From: Thiotrichaceae bacterium
GTDB lineage: Bacteria > Pseudomonadota > Gammaproteobacteria > Thiotrichales > Thiotrichaceae
Length of the DNA: 34,734 bases
Reading direction: 5' to 3'
Assembly: GCA_026988095.1 (NCBI GenBank)
Contig: JALSLX010000142.1
Location: forward strand, 1 to 34,734
The position numbers were made by a program, and so were the translations under genes. How positions within the stretch are numbered: position 1 is the first letter of the stretch; every line of letters begins with the position of its first letter. Under the pieces are notes generated by a model. It was not told the origin of the DNA. It did not search any database and saw only the letters and a program-made list of their open reading frames with translations. Shown here one piece after another: positions 20,281 to 29,775 of this stretch.

Positions 20281-20550
20281 GTGCCACGTTCATTAAAAAA
20301 AGGTCCATTTATAGATCATCATTTGATGGCTAAAGTTTTGAAAGCAGTAAGTGCTGGAGATCGTAAGCCTATAAAAACCTGGTCACGTAGATCGATGGTA
20401 GTTCCTGAAATGGTTGGTTTGACGATTGCGATTCATAATGGTCGTCAGCATGTGCCAGTATTGGTTAATGAGCATATGGTTGGTCATAAGCTAGGCGAGT
20501 TTTCTCCTACGCGTATGTATCGTGGTCATATTGCTGATAAAAAGTCTTAA
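20281..20550 (+). CDS. rpsS: 30S ribosomal protein S19
   Basis: S19 forms the 30S head with S13 and contacts the A-site tRNA and 23S helix 38 bridges. The 89-residue product (E. coli 92) begins [14 protein letters not shown] and uses a GTG start with AGAGGT upstream inside the end of rpl[21 protein letters not shown] closes the conserved core. It is in tight series with rplB and rplV. Confidence 0.99.
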   Translation: MPRSLKKGPFIDHHLMAKVLKAVSAGDRKPIKTWSRRSMVVPEMVGLTIAIHNGRQHVPVLVNEHMVGHKLGEFSPTRMYRGHIADKKS

Positions 20551-20571
20551 AGATAGACCTAGGATTTAGAA

Positions 20572-20910
20572 ATGGAAGTTAATGCAAAATTACGATTTGC
20601 TCGTATATCGCCACAAAAAGCAAGATTGGTTGCTGATCAAGTGCGTGGTATGCCAGTAGACAAGGCCTTAGAGGTTTTATCTTTTAGTCAGAAAAAATCT
20701 GCGGCTATTATTAAGAAGATCCTTGATTCGGCTATTGCAAATGCAGAGCATAATGAAGGTGCTGATATTGATGAGCTTTCTGTGACAAGAGTCATGGTTG
20801 ATCAGGCTCCAACAATGAAGAGATTACGTGCGCGAGCTAAAGGTCGTGCAAACCGTATTCTTAAGCGTACAAGCCATATCACATTAAGTGTCGGCGACGG
20901 AGAGGTTTAG
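20572..20910 (+). CDS. rplV: 50S ribosomal protein L22
   Basis: L22 spans the 23S domains, and its beta-hairpin forms part of the tunnel constriction. The 112-residue product (E. coli 110) has the hairpin [18 protein letters not shown] at 79-96. M82, K83 and R84, whose deletion in E. coli gives erythromycin resistance, are present. AGGATTTAGAA precedes the ATG. rpsC begins two bases after the stop. Confidence 0.99.
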   Translation: MEVNAKLRFARISPQKARLVADQVRGMPVDKALEVLSFSQKKSAAIIKKILDSAIANAEHNEGADIDELSVTRVMVDQAPTMKRLRARAKGRANRILKRTSHITLSVGDGEV

Positions 20911-20912
20911 AA

Positions 20913-21602
20913 ATGGGTCAGAAAATACATCCAGTAGGTTTTCGTCTTGGTATAGCTTCTGATTGGCGTTCGAAGTGGTATGCGGAAGGCAGAGAATATG
21001 CAGAGTTTCTACATAAAGATCTTGCAGTTAGAGCTTTCTTAGAGGAAAAGCTTAAAAGTGCTTCAGTAAGTCGTATTCAAATTGAACGTCCTGCTAAGTC
21101 AGCTTTCGTAACAATCCATACGGCTCGTCCTGGTGTTGTTATAGGTAAGAAAGGCGAAGATATTGAGCGTCTACGTGCTGAAACTGCAAAGATGATGGAT
21201 TTGCATCCTAATAATGTGAAGGTGAATATCGAAGAGATTCGCAAACCTGAATTAGATGCAAAATTAGTTGCAGAAAGTATTGCAAATCAGCTGGAACGTC
21301 GTATTATGTTCCGCCGTGCAATGAAGCGCGCAGTTGGGAATGCAATGCGCTTAGGTGCGTTGGGTATTAAAATTAGCTGTGGTGGTCGTTTGAATGGTGC
21401 TGAGATTGCACGTACGGAATGGTATCGCGAAGGTCGCGTTCCACTCCATACTTTACGTGCTGATATTGATTACTCTACAGCGAAGGCGCATACCACATAC
21501 GGTGTAATTGGTATTAAGGTTTGGATCTACAAAGGTGATGTATTTGACCTTGAGCAGAAACGAGCAAAATCAGCTGGCCGCGATGCCAAGAACAAGAGAT
21601 AG
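20913..21602 (+). CDS. rpsC: 30S ribosomal protein S3
   Basis: S3 lines the mRNA entry channel with S4 and S5 and takes part in helicase activity. The 229-residue product (E. coli 233) has the type II KH motif GVVIGKKG at 74-81 and the C-terminal domain with [20 protein letters not shown] and [26 protein letters not shown] lies upstream in the last codons of rplV. Nine bases separate it from rplP. Confidence 0.99.
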   Translation: MGQKIHPVGFRLGIASDWRSKWYAEGREYAEFLHKDLAVRAFLEEKLKSASVSRIQIERPAKSAFVTIHTARPGVVIGKKGEDIERLRAETAKMMDLHPNNVKVNIEEIRKPELDAKLVAESIANQLERRIMFRRAMKRAVGNAMRLGALGIKISCGGRLNGAEIARTEWYREGRVPLHTLRADIDYSTAKAHTTYGVIGIKVWIYKGDVFDLEQKRAKSAGRDAKNKR

Positions 21603-21611
21603 AGGTCTGCG

Positions 21612-22025
21612 ATGTTACAGCCCAAGAGAACAAAATTCAGAAAGCAGTTTAAAGGCAGAAATCGTGGTCTAGCTGTTACTGGAAGTAAAGTAAGCTTTGG
21701 TGAATACGGTCTGAAAGCCGTTGGACGCGGTCGTTTGACTGCAAGACAAATTGAAGCTGCTCGTCGAGCAATGACTCGTCATATTAAGCGTGGTGGTAAA
21801 ATTTGGATTCGTGTGTTTCCAGACAAGCCAATCACAAGCAAGCCCTTAGAAGTACGTATGGGTAAAGGTAAAGGTAACGTTGAATACTGGGTATGTTTAA
21901 TACAGCCAGGTCGCGTTCTTTATGAAATGGAAGGTGTTAGTGAAGAGTTGGCGCGTGAAGCGTTTGCCCTAGCTGCAGCTAAATTACCAATTAAGACAGT
22001 ATTTGTCACAAGAAAGGTGATGTGA
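21612..22025 (+). CDS. rplP: 50S ribosomal protein L16
   Basis: L16 organises the A-site side of the 50S subunit and supports tRNA accommodation. The 137-residue product (E. coli 136) starts [19 protein letters not shown] and contains [13 protein letters not shown], the region of the arginine that the YcfD oxygenase hydroxylates in E. coli. AGAGG precedes the ATG. The last base of its stop is the first base of rpmC (TGATG). Confidence 0.99.
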   Translation: MLQPKRTKFRKQFKGRNRGLAVTGSKVSFGEYGLKAVGRGRLTARQIEAARRAMTRHIKRGGKIWIRVFPDKPITSKPLEVRMGKGKGNVEYWVCLIQPGRVLYEMEGVSEELAREAFALAAAKLPIKTVFVTRKVM

Positions 22026-22231
22026 TGAAAGCCAGTGAACTTCGTCAAAAAAGTACAGAAGACTTATCTAAAGAGCTTTTAGAGAGTTTAAAAGAGCAGT
22101 TTGTTTTTCGTATGCAGCGTTCTTCAGGTCAATTGACACGCCATTCTGAGATGAGAAAAGTTCGTCGCAAGATCGCGCGTATTAAAACGATTATGAATGA
22201 AATGCAGTCAACAGCTGAAGTCAGCAAATAG
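22025..22231 (+). CDS. rpmC: 50S ribosomal protein L29
   Basis: L29 is a small helical protein beside L23 at the tunnel exit. A GTG one codon earlier is in frame, but the ATG overlapping the rplP stop gives the exact family start [10 protein letters not shown]. The 68-residue product is five longer than E. coli at the C-terminus. It shows the typical LLESLKEQFVFRMQRSSGQL and VRRKIARIKTIMNE helices. It is coupled to rplP and followed directly by rpsQ. Confidence 0.98.
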   Translation: MKASELRQKSTEDLSKELLESLKEQFVFRMQRSSGQLTRHSEMRKVRRKIARIKTIMNEMQSTAEVSK

Positions 22232-22240
22232 GTGAGTGAG

Positions 22241-22507
22241 ATGACAGAACAAACAGCTAAACTTGAGCATAGTATTACTGGTCAAGTTGTTAGTAATAAG
22301 ATGGATAAGACTATCGTTGTGCTGGGTGAAAGAAAAGTTAAGCATCCTCTTTACGGAAAGTTTATCCGTCGCTCTACTAAATATCATGCTCACGATGCAA
22401 ATAATGAGTGCAATATTGGTGATACGGTAACAATCAAAGAGTGTCGTCCATTGTCTAAGACGAAATCTTGGACTTTGGTGACAGTCGTAGATAAGACTAA
22501 GTCTTAA
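22241..22507 (+). CDS. rpsQ: 30S ribosomal protein S17
   Basis: S17 is an OB-fold primary binding protein of the 16S 5' domain. Two starts are possible: a GTG touching the rpmC stop and the ATG chosen here, three codons later, which has AGGTGAG in front and gives [14 protein letters not shown], close to the E. coli start. The 88-residue product (E. coli 84) has [20 protein letters not shown] and [16 protein letters not shown]. It is the last gene of the S10 group; 49 bases precede rplN. Confidence 0.97.
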   Translation: MTEQTAKLEHSITGQVVSNKMDKTIVVLGERKVKHPLYGKFIRRSTKYHAHDANNECNIGDTVTIKECRPLSKTKSWTLVTVVDKTKS

Positions 22508-22556
22508 CAAATAATATAGATATTGCTTCAATATATTTAAGCTTGGATATAAGAAC

Positions 22557-22925
22557 ATGATTCAAATGCAAACACAGTTAAATGTAGCGGATAATAGTGG
22601 CGCTCGTCGAGTACAGTGTATAAAAGTACTTGGTGGTTCACATAGACGTTACGCAGGTATTGGCGACATAATTAAAGTCAGTATTAAAGAAGCTATTCCT
22701 CGCGGAAAAGTTAAGAAGGGTGATGTTTATACTGCGGTTGTTGTTAGAACTGCAAAAGGTGTGCGTCGTAAAGATGGATCTACAATTCGCTTTGATGGTA
22801 ATTCAGCGGTTTTGTTGAATGCTAAATTAGAGCCAATTGGTACACGTATCTTTGGCCCTGTAACGCGTGAACTTCGTGACAAAAACTTCATGAAAATCAT
22901 TTCGTTGGCTCCAGAAGTCTTATAA
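22557..22925 (+). CDS. rplN: 50S ribosomal protein L14
   Basis: L14 forms intersubunit bridges with 16S rRNA and is the docking site for the silencing factor RsfS. The 122-residue product (E. coli 123) carries the signature [19 protein letters not shown] and ends [12 protein letters not shown] exactly as in E. coli. No strong ribosome binding site or promoter is visible in the A/T-rich gap before it, so the spc genes are probably read through from the S10 group. Confidence 0.99.
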   Translation: MIQMQTQLNVADNSGARRVQCIKVLGGSHRRYAGIGDIIKVSIKEAIPRGKVKKGDVYTAVVVRTAKGVRRKDGSTIRFDGNSAVLLNAKLEPIGTRIFGPVTRELRDKNFMKIISLAPEVL

Positions 22926-22950
22926 GACTTGTTTAATAGGTTTAAGTGTC

Positions 22951-23265
22951 ATGAATAAGATTGTAAAAAATGATCAAGTAGTAGTCATAGCGGGCAAAGA
23001 TAAGGGCCGTCGTGGGAATGTTACTGAATTAGTTGGTAAGAATAAGTTACTGGTTCAAGGTGTCAATATTGCTAAAAAACACCAGAAAGGTAACCCTAAT
23101 GCAGGTGTTGCTGGTGGAATCATTGAAAAAGAAATGCCATTAGATACATCTAATGTAATGTTGGTCAACCCAGCAACAGATAAGGGTGATCGAGTCGGAT
23201 TTAAAACACTAGAAGATGGTAAGAAAGTACGTTTCTTTAAATCAAATGGTGAAGTCGTAAGTTAA
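22951..23265 (+). CDS. rplX: 50S ribosomal protein L24
   Basis: L24 initiates 50S assembly at the 5' end of 23S rRNA. The 104-residue product equals E. coli in length and contains the KOW motif [18 protein letters not shown] at 10-27. The basic stretch [20 protein letters not shown] follows it. AGGT precedes the ATG. The gene sits 25 bases after rplN and 49 before rplE. Confidence 0.98.
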   Translation: MNKIVKNDQVVVIAGKDKGRRGNVTELVGKNKLLVQGVNIAKKHQKGNPNAGVAGGIIEKEMPLDTSNVMLVNPATDKGDRVGFKTLEDGKKVRFFKSNGEVVS

Positions 23266-23314
23266 TAAACCTTGTCAAATAGGTTTGTCTATAACGCGAA
23301 GTAAAGGTAAAACG

Positions 23315-23857
23315 ATGTCTAGATTAGAAGATTTTTATAAAGAAACAGTTGTTAAGGAATTAATGACTAAGTTTGGTTATAAGAACGTCATGGAAGTACC
23401 AAAGATTACAATGATCTCATTGAATATGGGGTTGGGTGATGCTGTTGGTGATAAAAAAGTTATTGAACATGCAGTTTCAGATATGACGAAGATTGCAGGT
23501 CAAAAACCGGTTGTTACAATCTCTCGCAAATCTATTGCGGGATTTAAAATACGTGATAACTGGCCTATTGGATGTAAGGTTAATCTACGCCGTGAACAAA
23601 TGTATGAGTTTTTAGATCGTTTAATTCATATATCTATCCCCCGTGTACGTGACTTTCGTGGTTTAAATCCTCGTTCATTTGATGGTAATGGTAATTACAG
23701 TATGGGTTTTGATGAGCAAATCATCTTCCCTGAAATTGATTACGATAAGATTGATAAATTACGTGGTTTAGATATTGCAATCACGACAACAGCAAAAAAC
23801 AATGAGGAAGGTAAGGCTTTGTTAGAAGCTTTTCTGTTCCCATTCAAAAAGCAGTAA
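23315..23857 (+). CDS. rplE: 50S ribosomal protein L5
   Basis: L5 binds 5S rRNA and contacts P-site tRNA and S13. The frame is open ten codons upstream from a TTG, but AAAGGTAA lies in front of the chosen ATG, and the product ([16 protein letters not shown], 180 residues; E. coli 179) then starts like the family. [16 protein letters not shown] and [20 protein letters not shown] are conserved. The end FLFPFKKQ is typical. Confidence 0.98.
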   Translation: MSRLEDFYKETVVKELMTKFGYKNVMEVPKITMISLNMGLGDAVGDKKVIEHAVSDMTKIAGQKPVVTISRKSIAGFKIRDNWPIGCKVNLRREQMYEFLDRLIHISIPRVRDFRGLNPRSFDGNGNYSMGFDEQIIFPEIDYDKIDKLRGLDIAITTTAKNNEEGKALLEAFLFPFKKQ

Positions 23858-23874
23858 TATAGGACGATTAAGTT

Positions 23875-24180
23875 ATGGCTAAGAAATCAATGATCGCTCG
23901 CGAAGCAAAGCGTACTAAAATGGTCGCTAAATATGCATCAAAAAGAGCTGAATTGAAGGAGATCATTCGTTCTCCAAATAGTAGTTTTGAGCAGGTAATG
24001 GCTGCAACAGATTCTTTACAGAAGCTACCACGAAATGGTTCAAAAGTACGCCAGCGTAATCGTTGTGCAATTACAGGAAGACCTCATGGTGTTTATAGTA
24101 AGTTTGGTCTTTGTAGAAATAAATTAAGAGAGTCGGCTATGGAAGGTGATCTTCCTGGTTTGACCAAAGCAAGTTGGTAA
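23875..24180 (+). CDS. rpsN: 30S ribosomal protein S14, long form
   Basis: S14 completes the 30S head near S3 and S10. The 101-residue product is the long proteobacterial form that does not use zinc. It ends [11 protein letters not shown], as in E. coli. Two of the four cysteines of the ancestral zinc site remain, in [11 protein letters not shown] and [11 protein letters not shown], while the second partner of each pair is replaced (T and K). E. coli keeps only the first. It lies between rplE and rpsH with short gaps. Confidence 0.98.
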   Translation: MAKKSMIAREAKRTKMVAKYASKRAELKEIIRSPNSSFEQVMAATDSLQKLPRNGSKVRQRNRCAITGRPHGVYSKFGLCRNKLRESAMEGDLPGLTKASW

Positions 24181-24192
24181 GGAGTACATATC

Positions 24193-24588
24193 ATGAGTAT
24201 GAGTGATCCAATAGCTGATATGTTGACACGTATTCGAAATGGTCAACGAGCTAGTAAAGTTAATGTCAGTTTTTCTGCATCATCTAAAAAAACGGCAATA
24301 TTAGATGTGTTAAAAGATGAGGGTTACATTTCTGGGTATGAAACAGATGCCACTGATGGTAAGCCAGTTACAAGTGTAGCTTTAAAGTACTATCAAGGTC
24401 AGCCCGTGATTAAAACAATTGATCGTGTTAGTCGCCCAGGTTTAAGAATATTCCGTGGTAAAGATGAAATTCCAGCAGTAATGTTAGGTTTGGGTATTGC
24501 CATAGTATCTACATCAAAAGGCGTAATGAGCGATCGTTCAGCGCGTGCAGCAGGTCAGGGCGGTGAAGTGCTCTGTATCGTAGAATAA
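24193..24588 (+). CDS. rpsH: 30S ribosomal protein S8
   Basis: S8 binds helix 21 of 16S rRNA and in E. coli represses the spc operon at rplE. The 131-residue product (E. coli 130) starts [18 protein letters not shown], aligned with [18 protein letters not shown] of E. coli, so the first of two nearby ATGs is used; AAGGAG precedes it. [10 protein letters not shown] and [18 protein letters not shown] mark the conserved C-terminal domain. Confidence 0.99.
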   Translation: MSMSDPIADMLTRIRNGQRASKVNVSFSASSKKTAILDVLKDEGYISGYETDATDGKPVTSVALKYYQGQPVIKTIDRVSRPGLRIFRGKDEIPAVMLGLGIAIVSTSKGVMSDRSARAAGQGGEVLCIVE

Positions 24589-24601
24589 GCGGTATTAAGA
24601 T

Positions 24602-25138
24602 ATGTCAAGAATAGCAAAAATGCCTATTGAACTACCTTCTGGTTTAGAAGTAAAAATCAATGGGCAGGATATAAATATCAAAGGCGCAAAAGGTGCATTT
24701 GATTATAAGATACATGACTCTGTCGTCATCTCTGAGGATGGTAATACACTAGTTGTAAAGCCAAAGAGTGAAAGTGACAAGAAGGGTTGGGCAATGGCAG
24801 GTACTATGCGTGCACTAACTAGTAATATGGTTACAGGTGTAAGTACTGGTTTTGAGAAAAAACTTGAGTTAGTAGGTGTTGGTTATCGCGCACAAGCTCA
24901 AGGAAATAAGTTAAATCTTACATTAGGTTTTTCTCACCCTGTTGTTCACGATATTCCACAAGGTGTGACTGTTGAGACCCCAAGTCAAACAGAAATTATT
25001 CTTCGTGGCATTGATAAACAAGTTATAGGTCAAACAGCTGCGGAAATTCGTGCTTATAGACCACCTGAGCCATATAAAGGAAAGGGTGTTAAGTATGCTG
25101 GTGAGCGTATTATTCGCAAAGAAGCTAAGAAAACCTAA
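24602..25138 (+). CDS. rplF: 50S ribosomal protein L6
   Basis: L6 lies near the sarcin-ricin loop at the factor-binding site. The 178-residue product (E. coli 177) has two duplicated domains, with [20 protein letters not shown] at 87-106 at the boundary and the signature [13 protein letters not shown] at 153-165. The ribosome binding site is weak (TATTAAGAT). It follows rpsH by 13 bases and precedes rplR by 23. Confidence 0.99.
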   Translation: MSRIAKMPIELPSGLEVKINGQDINIKGAKGAFDYKIHDSVVISEDGNTLVVKPKSESDKKGWAMAGTMRALTSNMVTGVSTGFEKKLELVGVGYRAQAQGNKLNLTLGFSHPVVHDIPQGVTVETPSQTEIILRGIDKQVIGQTAAEIRAYRPPEPYKGKGVKYAGERIIRKEAKKT

Positions 25139-25161
25139 GTTTAGTTAAAGGTATTTGTAAA

Positions 25162-25515
25162 ATGAATAAGAAAATAGCCAGAACACGTCGCGGTAAGCGT
25201 TCTCGCATGAAGATGCGTGAGCTAGGTGCTGTTCGCTTGTCTGTATATAGAAGTTCTCGTCATATATACGCACAAATTATTTCTAGTGAAGATAATAATG
25301 TGATTGCGTCAGCCTCTACGGTTGAAAAGAAAATGCGTGATGATTTAGCATATACAGGTAATTCAGACGCAGCAGCAGCAGTTGGGAAACTAGTTGCTGA
25401 GCGAGCTAAAGAGAAAGGAATTGAGTCTGTAGCGTTTGATCGTTCCGGTTTTAAATATCATGGTCGTGTCAAGGCGTTAGCAGAAGCTGCGCGTGAAGCG
25501 GGCTTACAGTTCTAA
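25162..25515 (+). CDS. rplR: 50S ribosomal protein L18
   Basis: L18 carries 5S rRNA into the central protuberance with L5 and L25. The 117-residue product matches E. coli in length. A basic N-terminal tail ([20 protein letters not shown]) leads into the conserved [16 protein letters not shown] and ends [26 protein letters not shown]-like as in the family. AAAGGT precedes the ATG. Confidence 0.99.
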   Translation: MNKKIARTRRGKRSRMKMRELGAVRLSVYRSSRHIYAQIISSEDNNVIASASTVEKKMRDDLAYTGNSDAAAAVGKLVAERAKEKGIESVAFDRSGFKYHGRVKALAEAAREAGLQF

Positions 25516-25527
25516 AGGTTTATTATA

Positions 25528-26037
25528 ATGGCTAGATCAGATAATACAGAAAAGGCAACAGATGGCCTTCAGGAAAAATTAGTTCACGTTAACCGTGTTG
25601 CAAAAGTGGTTAAAGGTGGTCGTGTTTTTGGTTTTACTGCATTAGCAGTAGTAGGCGACGGTAATGGTCGTATAGGTTTTGGTTACGGTAAAGCAAAAGA
25701 AGTGCCTGTAGCTATTCAAAAGGCAATGGAAAAAGCACGTAAGAACATTGTAGATGTTGCTTTAGTTGATGATACTTTACAGTATGAAATCAATGCTAGA
25801 CATGGTGCAGCTCATGTATTCATGAAGCCAGCGTCTGATGGTACTGGGATTATTGCAGGTGGTGCTATGCGAGCAGTTTTTGAAGTTGTTGGCGTGAAGA
25901 ATGTACTCGCAAAGTGTGTTGGTTCTCGTAATCCTATCAATGTTGTACGTGCTACTATTAAGGGCTTGGCTGAAATGAACTCGCCAGAACTAATAGCTGC
26001 TAAACGTGGTAAAACGGTAGAAGAGATTAGAGGTTAA
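25528..26037 (+). CDS. rpsE: 30S ribosomal protein S5
   Basis: S5 lies on the back of the 30S subunit and helps with mRNA entry and fidelity. The 169-residue product (E. coli 167) has the double-stranded RNA-binding-like domain: [20 protein letters not shown] and [18 protein letters not shown]. The second domain follows with [25 protein letters not shown] lies before the ATG. rpmD begins four bases after the stop. Confidence 0.99.
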   Translation: MARSDNTEKATDGLQEKLVHVNRVAKVVKGGRVFGFTALAVVGDGNGRIGFGYGKAKEVPVAIQKAMEKARKNIVDVALVDDTLQYEINARHGAAHVFMKPASDGTGIIAGGAMRAVFEVVGVKNVLAKCVGSRNPINVVRATIKGLAEMNSPELIAAKRGKTVEEIRG

Positions 26038-26041
26038 GCTC

Positions 26042-26236
26042 ATGGCTACGTCAAAAGTAAAACAAGTAAAATTAACGGTTGTTCGAAGTATGAATGGTCG
26101 TCTAAAAGCACACAAATCATGTGCTCGCGGTTTAGGTTTACGTAAAATGCATAACCCAGTTGTTGTAAATGATACACCTGAAAATCGTGGAATGATAAAT
26201 AAAATCTCTTACATGCTTAAAGTTGAAGAGGTTTAG
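26042..26236 (+). CDS. rpmD: 50S ribosomal protein L30
   Basis: L30 is a small surface protein of the 50S subunit. The 64-residue product (E. coli 59) has the signature [22 protein letters not shown]-type core followed by [21 protein letters not shown] for it lies inside the end of rpsE. The stop is directly followed by the rplO start region. Confidence 0.97.
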   Translation: MATSKVKQVKLTVVRSMNGRLKAHKSCARGLGLRKMHNPVVVNDTPENRGMINKISYMLKVEEV

Positions 26237-26238
26237 TG

Positions 26239-26688
26239 ATGAGTGATCTGGCAATGAATTTAAATACATTATCACCTGCAGAAGGCAGTACATCTAATCG
26301 TAAACGCGTTGGTCGTGGTATCGGTTGTGGTTGGGGAAAAACCTGTGCGCGAGGCCATAAAGGTCAAAAATCGCGTTCGGGTGGTTTTAATAAGGTTGGT
26401 TTTGAAGGCGGGCAAATGCCTCTACAGCGTCGTCTACCTAAAGTTGGCTTTAGTTCACGTGTAGGTCGTGTTTCAGCTGAAATTCGTTTGTCTGAACTAA
26501 CGAAGCTAGAAGTAGATGTGATTGATATTGATTCATTGAAAACAGCTAATCTTATTACCAAACAAATTTTAAATGTGAAGGTGATGCTTTCTGGAGCAAT
26601 AGATAAAGCAGTTATTTTAAAAGGCATCAAGGTCAGTAAAGGCGCAAAAGCAGCGATTGAGTCTGCTGGCGGAAAAGTCGAAGACTAA
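26239..26688 (+). CDS. rplO: 50S ribosomal protein L15
   Basis: L15 is a late assembly protein of the 50S subunit. The ATG chosen here has GAGG seven bases before it. It gives 149 residues, five more at the N-terminus (MSDLA) than E. coli, whose start aligns with the internal ATG at 26254. The N-terminal arm has the Gly/Arg-rich [13 protein letters not shown], then [17 protein letters not shown], and the end is [12 protein letters not shown]. rpmD, rplO and secY are in tight series, as in the spc operon. Confidence 0.97.
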   Translation: MSDLAMNLNTLSPAEGSTSNRKRVGRGIGCGWGKTCARGHKGQKSRSGGFNKVGFEGGQMPLQRRLPKVGFSSRVGRVSAEIRLSELTKLEVDVIDIDSLKTANLITKQILNVKVMLSGAIDKAVILKGIKVSKGAKAAIESAGGKVED

Positions 26689-26707
26689 ATAAAAAAGGGG
26701 TTATATA

Positions 26708-28060
26708 GTGGCAGGTAAAAACGCTACAGGCACGCTTTCGGGTATGAGCAATATTGCAGAAATTAAACAAAGGCTTGCCTTTGTTTTTTTCGCTTTGATT
26801 GTATATAGAATTGGAACATTTATTCCAATCCCTGGTGTTAATCCTGCAGCTTTACAACAATTTTTTGATCAGAACACGGGAACTATATTGGGTGTTTTCA
26901 ATATGTTTTCAGGTGGTGCTTTACAGCGTTTGAGTGTATTTGCTTTAGGTATAATGCCGTATATTTCCGCATCCATAATAGTGCAGTTAATGACCCATGT
27001 TATACCTAGTCTACAGCAACTCAAGAAAGAGGGTGAGTCTGGAAAACGTAAGATCACTCAGTACACGCGATACGGGACCGTTGGTTTGGCTTTGTTTCAG
27101 AGTATAGGTATTTCTCTTGCGCTTGGTGGTCAAGATTTAGGGGGGGGGCAAACTATTGCATTGCACCCTGGTCTTGGCTTTACTATTACTACTGTAGTTT
27201 CATTAGTAACCGGAACGTTGTTTTTGATGTGGTTAGGAGAGCAAATTACCGAGCGAGGTATTGGAAATGGTATCTCTCTTATTATTTTTGCTGGGATCGT
27301 TGCAGGGTTGCCAACGGCAATTGGTGGTACTCTTGAGCTTGCTAGTAATGGTGAGTTGTCACCAGCTTTTGTTATTATATTGTTAGCTTTGGCAGTTTTA
27401 GTTACTGCATTTATTGTTTTTGTTGAAAGAGGACAAAGACGTATTACAGTAAATTATGCTAATCGTCAGCAAGGTAGGAAAATGGCGATGGGTCAATCTA
27501 GTCATCTGCCATTGAAGCTTAATATGGCAGGTGTGATACCTCCTATATTTGCCTCTAGTATTATTCTGTTTCCTTCTAGTTTGGGTCGGTGGGTTTCTGA
27601 AGGAAATGGGGTTGAGTGGTTGAAAGATTTTGTAACATTGTTACAACCTGGACAGCCCCTATATGTTTTGTTTTATGGTTTAGCCATAGTGTTTTTTACT
27701 TTCTTTTATACGGCATTAGTTTTCAATTCACGAGAAACTGCTGATAATTTAAAGAAGGCGGGTGCTTTTATCCCTGGTATACGTCCAGGTAAAGAGACTG
27801 CAAAATATATTGATGGTGTTATGACTAGACTGACAGCAGTTGGTGCTATTTACATAACACTTGTATGTTTGTTGCCAGAGTTTTTGATTCTCGGTTGGAA
27901 TGTGCCATTTTATTTTGGTGGTACATCATTGTTAATTATAGTAGTTGTTGTGATGGACTTTATTGCTCAAGTTCAATCGCACATGATGTCGCATCAGTAT
28001 GAAGGTTTGATGAAGAAAGCAAACTTTAAAGCTGGTGGTAAAAAGGGAAAGTCTAAATAG
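26708..28060 (+). CDS. secY: Protein translocase subunit SecY
   Basis: SecY is the channel of the Sec translocon, in the inner membrane with SecE and SecG. The 450-residue product has ten hydrophobic helices, the first after [13 protein letters not shown], and the cytoplasmic loops with [21 protein letters not shown]. The start is GTG with AGGGG upstream. A run of nine G (27140-27148) encodes three glycines (145-147) in the loop before the fourth helix, although glycine is mostly GGT elsewhere. The frame is intact across it. rpmJ follows after 37 bases. Confidence 0.98.
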   Translation: MAGKNATGTLSGMSNIAEIKQRLAFVFFALIVYRIGTFIPIPGVNPAALQQFFDQNTGTILGVFNMFSGGALQRLSVFALGIMPYISASIIVQLMTHVIPSLQQLKKEGESGKRKITQYTRYGTVGLALFQSIGISLALGGQDLGGGQTIALHPGLGFTITTVVSLVTGTLFLMWLGEQITERGIGNGISLIIFAGIVAGLPTAIGGTLELASNGELSPAFVIILLALAVLVTAFIVFVERGQRRITVNYANRQQGRKMAMGQSSHLPLKLNMAGVIPPIFASSIILFPSSLGRWVSEGNGVEWLKDFVTLLQPGQPLYVLFYGLAIVFFTFFYTALVFNSRETADNLKKAGAFIPGIRPGKETAKYIDGVMTRLTAVGAIYITLVCLLPEFLILGWNVPFYFGGTSLLIIVVVVMDFIAQVQSHMMSHQYEGLMKKANFKAGGKKGKSK

Positions 28061-28097
28061 ACTGTCTTTATAAGAATATTTATTAGAGGTTTAACTC

Positions 28098-28211
28098 ATG
28101 AAGGTTCGCGCTTCCGTAAAAAAAATGTGTCGTAATTGTCGCATCGTAAAACGTAAAGGCATTGTACGTGTTATATGTACAGATCCACGCCATAAGCAGC
28201 GTCAGGGTTAA
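28098..28211 (+). CDS. rpmJ: 50S ribosomal protein L36
   Basis: L36 is the smallest 50S protein. The 37-residue reading frame begins [20 protein letters not shown] and ends HKQRQG. It is the zinc-binding form, with ligands C11, C14, C27 and H32. AGAGG lies ten bases before the ATG. Its place between secY and rpsM is the standard end of the spc operon. Confidence 0.97.
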   Translation: MKVRASVKKMCRNCRIVKRKGIVRVICTDPRHKQRQG

Positions 28212-28224
28212 TATGTTTTATTTA

Positions 28225-28261
28225 TTGATTAACGCTGCATTATCGGGTATTGTTGCCCGCC
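28225..28261 (+). promoter_or_regulatory. Probable alpha operon promoter (rpsM)
   Basis: TTGATT (28225-28230), 17 bp and TATTGT (28248-28253) form a fair promoter. The discriminator TGCCCGCC that follows resembles the ones after the tRNA-Trp, rpsL and rplC promoters. Transcription would start about 26 bases before rpsM, which leaves little room for an E. coli-like S4 pseudoknot. Confidence 0.6.
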
Positions 28262-28286
28262 TTTCAAAGCAGTCTGGAGAGATTTG

Positions 28287-28643
28287 ATGGCTCGAATTGC
28301 GGGTATTAACGTCCCTGAACATAAACATGCGGTAATAGCACTAACGTCTATTTACGGCATTGGTAGAACTCGTGCGGCTAGTGTTTGTACTGAAGCTAAG
28401 GTAGCTTTAGATGCAAGAATTAGCGCGTTATCTGAAGATGAAATTGAACGCATTCGTGGTGAAGTTGGTAAATTCATGGTTGAGGGTGACTTGCGCCGAG
28501 AAGTTTCAATGAATATCAAGAGTTTGATGGATCTTGGTTGTTATCGAGGTATCAGGCATCGTCGTGGTTTACCACTTCGCGGTCAACGGACAAAAACGAA
28601 TGCGCGTACCCGTAAAGGTCCTCGTAAACCTATTCGTAGATAA
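28287..28643 (+). CDS. rpsM: 30S ribosomal protein S13
   Basis: S13 lies at the top of the 30S head, contacts P-site tRNA with its C-terminal tail, and bridges to L5. The ATG has GGAGA in front and gives [20 protein letters not shown], the family start; a TTG one codon earlier is in frame and was not used. The product is 118 residues, as in E. coli, and ends in the basic tail [14 protein letters not shown]. It heads the alpha operon. Confidence 0.98.
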   Translation: MARIAGINVPEHKHAVIALTSIYGIGRTRAASVCTEAKVALDARISALSEDEIERIRGEVGKFMVEGDLRREVSMNIKSLMDLGCYRGIRHRRGLPLRGQRTKTNARTRKGPRKPIRR

Positions 28644-28692
28644 GTTTTAAGTAACTTATTTATCTTAAATTTAGATAAGCAGGTATTGAAAG

Positions 28693-29079
28693 ATGGCAAC
28701 TGCCACTAAATCACGTAAGAAAGTTAAAAAGTCAGTAAGTGATGGGATTGCGCATATCCATGCGTCATTTAATAACACTATTATTACAATTACTGATCGT
28801 CAAGGTAATGCTTTAGCTTGGGCAACTGCTGGAGGCTCAGGCTTCCGCGGTTCTCGCAAAAGTACACCATTCGCTGCGCAGGTAGCAGCAGAGAAAGCAG
28901 GTGAAGCTGCAAAGCAATTTGGATTGAAGAATCTAGATGTTCATGTGAAAGGGCCAGGTCCTGGACGTGAATCTGCTGTGCGTGCTTTGAATAATATCGG
29001 ATATAAAATAACTAACATTATTGATGTAACACCAATACCTCATAATGGATGTCGTCCTCCAAAAAAGCGTCGCGTTTAG
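28693..29079 (+). CDS. rpsK: 30S ribosomal protein S11
   Basis: S11 is on the 30S platform near the E site and the Shine-Dalgarno helix. The 128-residue product (E. coli 129) shows [19 protein letters not shown] and [13 protein letters not shown]. It ends [14 protein letters not shown]118-G119 is the site where E. coli S11 forms isoaspartate. AGGT precedes the ATG. It follows rpsM by 49 bases. Confidence 0.99.
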   Translation: MATATKSRKKVKKSVSDGIAHIHASFNNTIITITDRQGNALAWATAGGSGFRGSRKSTPFAAQVAAEKAGEAAKQFGLKNLDVHVKGPGPGRESAVRALNNIGYKITNIIDVTPIPHNGCRPPKKRRV

Positions 29080-29109
29080 TCGCAAAATCCGTAGTTCGGG
29101 AGAAATAAA

Positions 29110-29730
29110 ATGGCCAGATATATTGGACCAAAGTGTAAATTAATGCGTCGTGAGGGAACGGATCTTTATTTAAAAGGTCGTGGTCGTTCACTTGAAAATA
29201 AATGTAATCTTGAGAAGATTCCTGGTGTACACGGCGAACGCCGAACACGCTTATCTGATTATGGAATGCAATTACGTGAAAAACAAAAAGTTCGCCGAAT
29301 TTATGGTGTTCTAGAAAAGCAATTTCGTAATTACTTTAAAGAAGCTGTTCGTGTTAAAGGTTCTACAGGCGAGAATCTTTTGCAGTTATTGGAATGCCGT
29401 TTAGATAATGTTGTTTATCGCATGGGTTATGCATCAACTCGTGCTGAGGCTCGTCAGTTGGTGAGTCATAAAGCAATACATGTTAATGGTTCTTCTGTAA
29501 ATATTGCTTCATATCAAGTAAATGCAGGTGATGTTGTTTCTGTACGTGAGAAAGCTAAAAAACAAACTAGAATTCAAGATTCAATATCTGTTGCTGATCA
29601 AGTCGGCTTCCCTGAATGGGTTGATGTAGATATGAAGAAATTTGAAGGTATATTTAAAGCTGCTCCTGAGCGTGATGAATTACCAGCAGAGATTAATGAA
29701 TCTCTTATCGTTGAACTTTACTCTAAGTAA
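29110..29730 (+). CDS. rpsD: 30S ribosomal protein S4
   Basis: S4 nucleates the 30S body and, in E. coli, represses the alpha operon. The 206-residue product equals E. coli in length. It starts [20 protein letters not shown], and the S4 RNA-binding domain is at about 96-156 ([20 protein letters not shown]). The N-terminal zinc motif of other phyla is absent, as usual in gammaproteobacteria. GGGAG precedes the ATG. Confidence 0.99.
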   Translation: MARYIGPKCKLMRREGTDLYLKGRGRSLENKCNLEKIPGVHGERRTRLSDYGMQLREKQKVRRIYGVLEKQFRNYFKEAVRVKGSTGENLLQLLECRLDNVVYRMGYASTRAEARQLVSHKAIHVNGSSVNIASYQVNAGDVVSVREKAKKQTRIQDSISVADQVGFPEWVDVDMKKFEGIFKAAPERDELPAEINESLIVELYSK

Positions 29731-29775
29731 TTTTTCATTTAGCAATTAATCATTTAGATTATTGAGGTTACAATT

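Noticed and set aside
23285-23314. TTG start for rplE, ten codons upstream
   Set aside because: No ribosome binding site, and L5 starts align with the ATG that has AAAGGTAA before it.
28212-28286. S4-binding pseudoknot before rpsM
   Set aside because: The gap is short, and I could not trace the E. coli-like fold by eye; a covariance search would be needed.
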